NCBI GenBank assembly: GCA_036705565.1
Contig: JAUBUY010000001.1
DNA from: Microcoleus sp036705565
GTDB taxonomy: Bacteria > Cyanobacteriota > Cyanobacteriia > Cyanobacteriales > Microcoleaceae
Length of the DNA stretch: 64,000 bases
Direction: 5' to 3' (one strand)
Under the pieces are notes generated by a model that was not told the origin of the DNA, made no database searches, and saw nothing but the letters and a program-made list of their open reading frames with translations. Position numbers and translations under genes: made by a program. This document shows positions 35,537 to 42,110 of this stretch, one piece after another (within the stretch, counting starts at the first letter, position 1; the number at the start of each line of letters is the position of its first letter).

Positions 35537-35598
35537 AACAGGCAAGATGTCTGTTCCACAAAGAGTGTATTTCTTGTGGAACAGGCATCTTGCCTGTT
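35537..35598. repeat. GGAACAGGC inverted repeat
   Basis: 25-nt arms (35537-35561 and 35574-35598) with one mismatch around a 12-nt loop; another half-copy precedes at 35512-35525. Same family as 679-743. It lies between convergent genes and may terminate both. Confidence 0.8.
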
Positions 35599-35667
35599 CC
35601 TAAAAGGCTTATTGAGAACGGTGAAATATCTAGGGTGCATCCGTCTTTGATGCACCCTAGATAGCTG

Positions 35668-36768
35668 TTAATTGCGTTCTGCAGCTTGGATCGATCGCAC
35701 CACAGCAGCAGCAGCCCGATCGCCGATCGACTTCTCCTGATCGTACCCCAACACCAGTTCCCAAGCCTCCTGCGGGTATCTATCAACCAGCGGGATCGCC
35801 ACTTCATCCAACATCCACCGGCCATGACGTTCATCTTCTTTGATGTGGAGTTCCCAATAACCCATCGCAGCGTGCGAGAGGCCCAAACGCTGGGCGGCGG
35901 CTAGATAATTGCGGTAAGCCACAGGCCCCGCCACCTCAAAATATGTGAGTCCGCCGTTATAGCGCAGAAAATGGCGCTTGCGTTCCGTCAGCAGGAAGTT
36001 GTGATTAATACTTGCGAGCACTTCCCAAGGCACTAAATCGAAGTACGCTTCCGGTTCCGTACTCATATCGAATTCTGCCAGCATTTGAGCAAAAAAGGTC
36101 GAGTGCTTGCGCGGGAGGCGACCGCCGCCGTATTCTTCGATCAGCACTCGCGTAAGGGTGCACTGAATTTCGTTGCCGGCACCGCCGATGATGCGAGAAA
36201 CACGGCTGGCTTCCACTAAACCGTCGAAGGAGGCGATCGCCAGTAGGTGTTTGTATCCCTCTTCAGTCATCTGTTCCCGCTGGTAGCGATCGAGCTCAGT
36301 TAGCGGAGGATCGACATCGGCGGCCGCGCGATCGCGCAGGGCTTGCTTGACATCCGGCAATTTTTGCAGCGCTGCAACGTCGATTTGTGCGATTTCCCAC
36401 TGCTGCCAAGGTTCCTCAATGCGATCGCGCACGGAACGCAAATAGTGCGATCGCTCGTTATTGTAGCGGCGCAAATCGTCGTACCAAAACAAGTTGAGGC
36501 GGTTGATGCGGTAAAGTATGCGCTGCAAGAAGCGGTGAGCGGCCTCATCGCCCGGTTCCTGTTGGTAAGCTGCTTGAATTGCATAGGCGATCGCGCTTTC
36601 AAAATCGCTGACAAGTAACGGTTTTGTCGCCACCGTCTTGTCTAAATCCTCGACTTCTAGCAAATTGACAAATTGGCGATCGGCTGCTTCGTAATTTGGA
36701 AGTGCGGGCTGCTTTTTGGGAAGACTCGGCGAGTCGGAAGAAGGAAGTATCTCTAGGGTGTTTTGCAT
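35668..36768 (-). CDS. Iron-containing redox enzyme family protein (haem-oxygenase-like fold)
   Basis: 366 aa. The C-terminal two thirds are helical and hold ELHIKEDERHGRWMLDEVAI, the E...H..ED..H metal-ligand pattern of haem-oxygenase-like di-iron oxidases; IIGGAGNEIQCTLTRVLIEE supplies a further helix. The N-terminal 100 residues are a less conserved helical extension. Proteins of this type occur widely in cyanobacteria with undefined substrates, and some relatives are N-oxygenases or desaturase-like. No biosynthetic neighbours. Confidence is good for fold, low for reaction. Confidence 0.75.
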   Translation of the reverse strand: MQNTLEILPSSDSPSLPKKQPALPNYEAADRQFVNLLEVEDLDKTVATKPLLVSDFESAIAYAIQAAYQQEPGDEAAHRFLQRILYRINRLNLFWYDDLRRYNNERSHYLRSVRDRIEEPWQQWEIAQIDVAALQKLPDVKQALRDRAAADVDPPLTELDRYQREQMTEEGYKHLLAIASFDGLVEASRVSRIIGGAGNEIQCTLTRVLIEEYGGGRLPRKHSTFFAQMLAEFDMSTEPEAYFDLVPWEVLASINHNFLLTERKRHFLRYNGGLTYFEVAGPVAYRNYLAAAQRLGLSHAAMGYWELHIKEDERHGRWMLDEVAIPLVDRYPQEAWELVLGYDQEKSIGDRAAAAVVRSIQAAERN

Positions 36769-36940
36769 GGAATAAAGTTATGCTAACTCTAATTATTGTG
36801 GTGCCTGCCCAAACAGCCAACCGTTGCTGATTGCTGAGGATTATGGCTACTTTTCTTGAAGATAGCTAATCTGTCAGCACGATACACCTTTCTATTGATA
36901 GAGATTTGACAAAAATCTAATTGGTCACAACTGCCCCGAT

Positions 36941-37129
36941 TCATTCCGAAAGCAGGGTGACTGACGGAGACTTTATCAAACTCCCCAAAGTAATTGGAGC
37001 TAATATCTGAGCATCTTTTGGAGCCGGCACTGCTTGCCGCCACGCTTTGATACCTCCTGAAAGGACAACAACATTCAGGCTAATATCCTTAATCTTATTT
37101 GATAATTTCAGGTAACATGAGATTCTCAT
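36941..37129 (-). pseudogene. Rhodanese-like fragment
   Basis: An open stretch reads LSNKIKDISLNVVVLSGGIK followed by AWRQAVPAP, matching the last part of a rhodanese domain, where the GGI-x-AW motif follows the final strand. The catalytic Cys loop (CRSGxR) and N-terminal two thirds are absent, and upstream codons do not supply them. I read it as a decayed rhodanese gene. The gap 36769-37273 shows nothing else. Confidence 0.45.
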
Positions 37130-37273
37130 TAATGTCGATATTTATACTATATCCGGGTTTACAACCCCCGTTCTTGTCATTGTTCACTGCGTGAAGCAAT
37201 CGCAAACATTCTGCTTCTAGACAGAATGTTTTACATGAGCGGTTTTCAGACGAGTAAGCGTATTAATTTTTTG

Positions 37274-37996
37274 TCAGTAGGAGAGCGCCAAATAAAACCA
37301 TCGATTTTTTAATTTTTTGAGGTTCACGAAAGGATGTTTTTGTTTACGTATAAAAAAGGAAATTTTCCGTTCATCGCTGTCTGAGCGATAGATGAAATAG
37401 CGAGTTCCGTCTCCGAATCCCATAGTGCTATGAATAAAGATAACTTCCAGCACTCCGCCCTTTGCGATCGCCCTGACTTCTCCTCCCCGCGACAGCCCTT
37501 TAAATTTTTCAGGTAAACTAATTTTTATTCCCCGATTATAATCGTCTGTTGAACTTTGTTTCTCTCCTTTTAATTGCCCTGAATGAATTAGAGCGACGAT
37601 TTCTTCTCGGTGTTTGACATAAGCATTAAAGTTATTCACTGGATTCTCGTGGTATAAAGCCTGGTTGAATCCAATCATCAGAAGCAATAAACTAGAAAAA
37701 AGGATCGATGTCTGACATAAAGCTAGTCTGCTGTAATTTCGCCACAGGTTTTTAATATCTCGTACCAACTTCCTAGTAGCGATCGCTGCTATGAAAGTAG
37801 CAGGTAAAATTAAAAATCCCAAATCCAGGAACGTCATTGGCAAATTAATTTTTGGCAAAACTGGAAAATAAGAAATTGTAAAAAATATAGTGAACCCAGA
37901 AATAAGTAGGCTTACTATCACAGAGGAAATATTGGGTGTGTTGGCTTTGCGAGCTTTTCTGTCAGCGGTGAATTCAAGACGGTGTAAGTTTCTCAT
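37274..37996 (-). CDS. Membrane protein with C-terminal soluble domain, unknown function
   Basis: 240 aa. Three hydrophobic helices in the first half (ISSVIVSLLISGFTIFFTIS; FLDLGFLILPATFIAAIA; QTSILFSSLLLLMIGF) and a C-terminal domain of about 120 residues with KISLPEKFKGLSRGGEVRAI and MGFGDGTRYFIYRSDSD. No family known to me. Its upstream region (38029-38084) carries the same 19-bp block and 11-bp iterons as the upstream region of the NfeD gene at 40220, so both may share a regulator. The HTH-TIR-AAA gene lies directly upstream on the same strand. Confidence 0.75.
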   Translation of the reverse strand: MRNLHRLEFTADRKARKANTPNISSVIVSLLISGFTIFFTISYFPVLPKINLPMTFLDLGFLILPATFIAAIATRKLVRDIKNLWRNYSRLALCQTSILFSSLLLLMIGFNQALYHENPVNNFNAYVKHREEIVALIHSGQLKGEKQSSTDDYNRGIKISLPEKFKGLSRGGEVRAIAKGGVLEVIFIHSTMGFGDGTRYFIYRSDSDERKISFFIRKQKHPFVNLKKLKNRWFYLALSY

Positions 37997-38028
37997 AGTC
38001 TCATCTTTTTCGCTCGATGTCTCTATTA

Positions 38029-38047
38029 AATCAGGTGGCTATTTGAG
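38029..38047 (-). promoter_or_regulatory. 19-bp block shared with 40152-40170
   Basis: On the minus strand it reads CTCAAATAGCCACCTGATT, identical to the plus strand at 40152-40170. It starts 33 bp upstream of the ATG at 37996, at a distance suitable for a core promoter or 5' leader. Confidence 0.65.
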
Positions 38048-38062
38048 AACTTGAGTGAGTTC

Positions 38063-38084
38063 TCATCGACTTCTCATCGACTTT
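38063..38084 (-). promoter_or_regulatory. Two 11-bp iterons, AAGTCGATGA type
   Basis: On the minus strand AAAGTCGATGA then GAAGTCGATGA with exact 11-bp spacing, just upstream of the 19-bp block. Three identical units lie in the same relative position at 40095-40127. Helical phasing suggests cooperative protein binding on one face of the DNA. Confidence 0.65.
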
Positions 38085-38110
38085 TCCAGGAGTTACGCAA
38101 CGCAGACCTG

Positions 38111-38267
38111 TGACAGAAACCGGGTTTCTGGCCAAGACTTTGCAATCAACCTGAGATTTTTGCTCAGAAACCCGGTTTCTCTGGAGTTATCGCAGGGTTA
38201 GAAACCGGGTTTGTGGCCAAGACTTTGCAATAAACCCAATGTTTTTTGTCAGAAACCCGGTTTCTCT
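38111..38267. repeat. Two AAACCGGGTTTC palindrome pairs
   Basis: AGAAACCGGGTTTCTGGCCA...CAGAAACCCGGTTTCTCTGG, repeated in a second, slightly different copy; both contain GGCCAAGACTTTGCAAT. They lie just after the HTH-TIR-AAA stop and may act as its terminator. Confidence 0.75.
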
Positions 38268-38271
38268 GGGC

Positions 38272-40044
38272 TTATAGCCGATCGCCAAAATACTCCTGAT
38301 ACAACCGACATCTCGGAATGCAATGATTTCCATCCAATTTCACCAACCCCATACTATTTAACTTAAACCCCAATTCAGACCTCAATCTAACTGGCTGGGA
38401 AACACTCACAATCTCTCTCATCGCCTCCATTAATTCCGAGTATTTCTCTAAATTCCATAAATGCCGCCGCAAATGATCGCTGTAAATTCCCGCTTCAGTT
38501 GCAGATTCTTTCACTAACCGATCTAAAGTCACATCTTGACGGGAAATATGATACATTCCTAGGCGCACTAAATAAGGATTTCCGCCCACTAACCCCATCA
38601 CTTCTCCAACTTCATTCCCACTCCAATTCAATCCGTGCCGTTTAGCCAAATCTTGCACTTGCTGCGAATTAAACTCAGGCAAATCAATGGGCAACCCTAC
38701 ATTAAACGGCGATTTATTCACATCCAGCGGGATATAAACTTCTGTGGAATGCACCACAATCAAACGAAACTTTTTCCAAATATCGCGCCGTTTTGCTTCT
38801 TCGTGCAAAGCTCGCAATAACCCAAAGAAGTCGTCGGCAATTTCCGGTGATTCAAATAGGCGATCGCTCTCATCCAGGCCTAACGTCAGAGGACTTGAAG
38901 ATTCTGACAGTAAATACTGTTCAAAATAAGCCTTGCAGCACTGATTGCTGCCAATCAAATCGGCTAATTCCCAACACTTGGGCAACTGCTCCAGCATTCC
39001 TAACTCTTGACCGATGCTAGCACAAAACCACTGCAAAAATGTATCTGAATTAGCAAATATTTTCCTATTTGCTAGCTGAAAACTCAGCGCTACCGTGCGA
39101 GAACCTTGCAGTTCGGCATGATGCAAAATCCTTGCCATCAAGGAAGTTTTGCCCATTTGTCTGGGTGCTTTTATACGGATCAGGGCTCCCGGTTGGGCGA
39201 TCGTCTCGTAACAGCGGGATTCGATCGGAGGGCGATCGATATAAAAACAAGAAGTGAGTTCAACTTGTCCTCCCGGCAATTCTGGCGGCGCGGCTGGCAG
39301 GGGTTGACTTATTGACTGTTTGGTGCTAGTAATTACTTGCCATTCTACAGCCAATTCATGGTCGGCAGTTAACGATGTGCGACCTTCTTTGATAATGGTT
39401 AAAATTTGTGATAATAACTTAAATGAGTCGCCAACACCGCGCCACAGCCAGGGCTGAATTCCTGCTAAATAGCTAAGTAAATCAAAGGAAAGCGGTGTAT
39501 TTAATTCAACTATAATCGGTAAAATTGCGGGTTTATGACCAGTTAAATTGTGCAATTCTTTGGCTAGCTGCACTTGTTCCAATACCATTTCGCTAGCGGC
39601 CGATTCTTCGGAAATCAGCAGCAGCAAATAATCGCAACGCTTTAAATATGAGGCTGAGTCGCTGCTGTTGTTAATAAAAAAGACTTCGTGGCCTCCCGCA
39701 CTCAAAGCTTGGTGTAACTGCTGAGAAAGGGTTTTGTGTGAGGTGGTGAGGGCGTTGGCTAAGCCCTCGAAGACGATCGCCACTTTGGCCCTCACCAGCA
39801 CTACCTCCTCTGGCTCTGAATTCGCCTCAAAATCGGCTATATCGCGCCATTCCTGCCCCAATCCGCGACAAATTTCGATGAAATTGGCATAATCCACAGG
39901 TTTGCCATTCAGAAAATGGCTGACTGTAGATTGGGCCATCCCTAAATCCTCAGCCAGGATTTTTTGACTGGGGAAGCCATTTCTCAGGAGACAGGATTTA
40001 ACTGCGCGAATGCACTCTTCGCGCACCCTTAGCGATCGTGGCAT
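38272..40044 (-). CDS. HTH - TIR-like - AAA (STAND-type) protein
   Basis: 590 aa. Residues about 10-65: XRE-like HTH (SQKILAEDLGMAQSTVSHFL, NGKPVDYANFIEICRGLGQE). Residues about 85-220: a TIR-like fold with CDYLLLLISEESAASEMVLE; Glu156 sits where the TIR catalytic Glu would be, and ILPIIVELNTPLSFDLLSYL follows. Residues about 250-590: AAA-like NTPase with Walker A APRQMGKTS (293-301), LGLDESDRLFES as Walker B, and a winged-helix-like end. This joins DNA recognition, a possible NAD-consuming effector and a switch ATPase in one chain. Iterons 51 bp upstream of its start and beyond its 3' end suggest self-linked regulation. Function unknown; regulator or defence sensor. Confidence 0.75.
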   Translation of the reverse strand: MPRSLRVREECIRAVKSCLLRNGFPSQKILAEDLGMAQSTVSHFLNGKPVDYANFIEICRGLGQEWRDIADFEANSEPEEVVLVRAKVAIVFEGLANALTTSHKTLSQQLHQALSAGGHEVFFINNSSDSASYLKRCDYLLLLISEESAASEMVLEQVQLAKELHNLTGHKPAILPIIVELNTPLSFDLLSYLAGIQPWLWRGVGDSFKLLSQILTIIKEGRTSLTADHELAVEWQVITSTKQSISQPLPAAPPELPGGQVELTSCFYIDRPPIESRCYETIAQPGALIRIKAPRQMGKTSLMARILHHAELQGSRTVALSFQLANRKIFANSDTFLQWFCASIGQELGMLEQLPKCWELADLIGSNQCCKAYFEQYLLSESSSPLTLGLDESDRLFESPEIADDFFGLLRALHEEAKRRDIWKKFRLIVVHSTEVYIPLDVNKSPFNVGLPIDLPEFNSQQVQDLAKRHGLNWSGNEVGEVMGLVGGNPYLVRLGMYHISRQDVTLDRLVKESATEAGIYSDHLRRHLWNLEKYSELMEAMREIVSVSQPVRLRSELGFKLNSMGLVKLDGNHCIPRCRLYQEYFGDRL

Positions 40045-40094
40045 TGCTTATCACAATCAAAACACTGAAACCATCATAAATGCCAACCGTCCCT

Positions 40095-40127
40095 AAAGTC
40101 GATGAAAAGTCGATGAAAAGTCGATGA
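40095..40127 (+). promoter_or_regulatory. Three perfect 11-bp iterons
   Basis: AAAGTCGATGA at 40095, 40106 and 40117, with no spacer. They lie in the divergent gap, 51 bp from the HTH-TIR-AAA start and 93 bp from the NfeD start. The HTH of the adjacent protein is the obvious candidate to bind them. Confidence 0.75.
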
Positions 40128-40151
40128 ATTTTCAAATAACTCAGTCGCAAA

Positions 40152-40170
40152 CTCAAATAGCCACCTGATT
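40152..40170 (+). promoter_or_regulatory. 19-bp block shared with 38029-38047
   Basis: CTCAAATAGCCACCTGATT, followed by AGATTAGAAATAAC. It starts 68 bp before the GTG at 40220. Identity with the inverted copy in front of the 240-aa membrane protein indicates a common promoter or leader. Confidence 0.65.
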
Positions 40171-40219
40171 AGATTAGAAATAACAAGGTTGAATCCCATC
40201 AAAACGAGGTAAAAGCATT

Positions 40220-40765
40220 GTGTATTCTATCCTAATTTGGTCGCTGGCGTCAGCCACTAATCAACCAGGTTTCGCCTTCACCCCGCCCCTATTCTGGTTG
40301 CTGATCGGAGTTGTGCTTAGTGCGATGGAGCTATTAATCATCAAAACTCAGCCCCAAAAATACAGATTTTACCTGCTAATGATGGGAGCTTCGGCTGTAA
40401 TTGAATCATTTATTTTGTGGAGAGGATCGGTAGCATTTCAGTTTAGTTGGGCGAACATAATGTATGAAGATTTTGACTGGCAAATCTTCTACTGGATGGG
40501 GATAGCCCTCGCGCTGAGCATCTGGATTCGACCAATTTTTATTGTTCGCAAAAAGTTTGTGATTCCCGAAGCCACGGAAGCGACAACAATCTCCGAAATT
40601 TTCCCCGGAGAAACCGGAATGGTGATTTATGAAGGGGCTTCGTGGAAAGCTCGCAATGAAGATTCCCAAGGGGCGATCGCACCCAGACAAAAAGTTTACG
40701 TTTTGCGCCGCGAAGGAAACACGCTGATTGTTGTACCTGACAGATTAATCCACATCAACGGCTAA
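40220..40765 (+). CDS. NfeD-family membrane protein
   Basis: 181 aa. Three to four membrane helices (LFWLLIGVVLSAMELLII; FYLLMMGASAVIESFILW; FYWMGIALALSIWIRPIFIV) and a C-terminal OB-fold domain (IFPGETGMVIYEGASWKARN, AIAPRQKVYVLRREGNTLIV). This is the short NfeD type that partners SPFH (stomatin/flotillin-like) proteins; the next gene is such a protein, 127 bp downstream. GTG start with GAGG ten bases upstream. Expression is probably governed by the iteron region at 40095-40170. Confidence 0.85.
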   Translation: MYSILIWSLASATNQPGFAFTPPLFWLLIGVVLSAMELLIIKTQPQKYRFYLLMMGASAVIESFILWRGSVAFQFSWANIMYEDFDWQIFYWMGIALALSIWIRPIFIVRKKFVIPEATEATTISEIFPGETGMVIYEGASWKARNEDSQGAIAPRQKVYVLRREGNTLIVVPDRLIHING

Positions 40766-40892
40766 ATCTGAGTTCTTTTATGACTAGACGATTGAAATCG
40801 CTTCTTGCCAAACAAAGTCCCTCTATAAGAGACTAAGAAATCCCTATCAACTGTCAACTGTCAACTGCCAACTATTTACCAGGAGATTCACT

Positions 40893-41453
40893 ATGTATCA
40901 CTATTTTTTGACGGTATTGTTTGCCATCACCGGAGTATCCTTAGCCAGCAGTGTAAAAATCGTCCGTCAAGGAGATGAGGCGTTAGTTGAAATTTTCGGA
41001 AAGTACGATCGAAAAAAACTCGAACCGGGTATAACCTTTTTGATTCCCTTTGTCGAGCAAGTCGCCTATAAACAAACTCTGCGCGAGCAAATTTTAAACT
41101 TGCCACCGCAAGAATGCACAACGCGCGATCGGGTAGCCATCACCGTTGATTTTATTGTGTACTGGCGAATCATTGACTTAGAAAAAGCTTCCTACAAAGT
41201 GCAGAATCTCAAGGAAGCGATGTTAAATATGCTGATTCTTTCAATTCGCACTCACCTTGCTAAATTATCTGTTGAGGAACTCTACACGGCTCGACATGAG
41301 ATTAATAATGCTTTAGTCGAGGAGTTGGATACAACGACCGATCCTTGGGGTGTGAAGTTTACGAGAGTGGAATTGCGCGATTTTGCGATCGGCAGTAAAG
41401 TGATTCAGCCCACATCCATTGACCGGAAAGAAGTACAAAAGCTGCGAGCTTAG
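40893..41453 (+). CDS. Short SPFH/band-7 protein
   Basis: 186 aa. One N-terminal membrane helix (FLTVLFAITGVSLASSV), then the SPFH domain (IVRQGDEALVEIFGKYDRKK, LEPGITFLIPF, RDRVAITVDFIVYWRIID, ALVEELDTTTDPWGVKFTRV). The protein stops soon after the domain (KEVQKLRA), lacking the long coiled coil of stomatins. A TTACCAGGC palindrome sits 24 bp after the stop, so a repeat insertion may have removed the tail. AGGAG precedes the ATG. Partner of NfeD in membrane microdomain assembly by family precedent. Confidence 0.8.
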   Translation: MYHYFLTVLFAITGVSLASSVKIVRQGDEALVEIFGKYDRKKLEPGITFLIPFVEQVAYKQTLREQILNLPPQECTTRDRVAITVDFIVYWRIIDLEKASYKVQNLKEAMLNMLILSIRTHLAKLSVEELYTARHEINNALVEELDTTTDPWGVKFTRVELRDFAIGSKVIQPTSIDRKEVQKLRA

Positions 41454-41477
41454 AGATTAGTATTTCCTCCTTTTCCT

Positions 41478-41502
41478 CGTTACCAGGCTCTGCCTGGTAA
41501 CG
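41478..41502. repeat. GTTACCAGGC palindrome after the SPFH gene
   Basis: CGTTACCAGGC, loop TCT, GCCTGGTAACG: perfect 11-bp arms, followed by the related GGAGGCTCTGCCTC. It could be a terminator-like stem or a dispersed repeat; there is no T tract. Confidence 0.6.
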
Positions 41503-41569
41503 CAACTCCGGAGGCTCTGCCTCGCCGACTTTAATTCGCATTGTATATACCATTTAAGGAGACAACACC

Positions 41570-42091
41570 ATGACTAACAATCAAGAATCAATAGTTCGCA
41601 ATGCAGCTTGTCGCGGTTGTGGATGCTTATTACTTATAGCCGGTATTGGAGTAATGAATGGGATAGCTCTGCCATTTTATCTAAATAATACCAATAGAAG
41701 CAAGCAGTCAGAAGCAAAACAGTATGTTAGCTCAATGAACAAAGCGCAGCAAGCTCACTTTGCTGAAAAAAGTGCTTTTGCCACTTCTGTTAATGCTTTG
41801 GAAATTGGGATAAAAACGGAGACAACAAAATACAAGTATTCAGTTCGCGCCACAAAGCAAACTGCTTTTAATTATGGAGTCTCCAAGCAACCACAACTTA
41901 AGAGTTATGTCGGCGGTGTCTTTCTAGTTCCTGTTAAAAAATTTGAGCCCAAGGCTGCTAAAGATGGAATAATAACAACAATATCCATATTCTGCCAAGC
42001 TGATTCTCCCGGTACAATTAAACCAGCGGAACCCACCTATGAAAATGGTAAACTTGCTTGTAGCACAGGCACAACACAAGTGACCAGATAA
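41570..42091 (+). CDS. Type IV pilin-like G/H protein
   Basis: 173 aa. One hydrophobic helix at about 17-37 (CGCLLLIAGIGVMNGIALPF) followed by SKQSEAKQYVSSMNKAQQAH, the hallmark of the pilin-like G/H family of cyanobacteria, and a C-terminal domain ending EPTYENGKLACSTG. The segment before the helix (NAACRGCGC) lacks the G-F-x(4)-E processing site of true prepilins, so peptidase processing is doubtful. AAGGAG lies eight bases before the ATG. It sits 19 bp before the AAA-WD40 gene, likely co-transcribed. Confidence 0.8.
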   Translation: MTNNQESIVRNAACRGCGCLLLIAGIGVMNGIALPFYLNNTNRSKQSEAKQYVSSMNKAQQAHFAEKSAFATSVNALEIGIKTETTKYKYSVRATKQTAFNYGVSKQPQLKSYVGGVFLVPVKKFEPKAAKDGIITTISIFCQADSPGTIKPAEPTYENGKLACSTGTTQVTR

Positions 42092-42110
42092 TCTAATTAT
42101 AGGCAAGATC

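Noticed and set aside
40095..40127. 11-bp iterons considered as a replication origin
   Set aside because: Only three copies, no Rep protein or AT-rich origin region, and placement in a divergent promoter.
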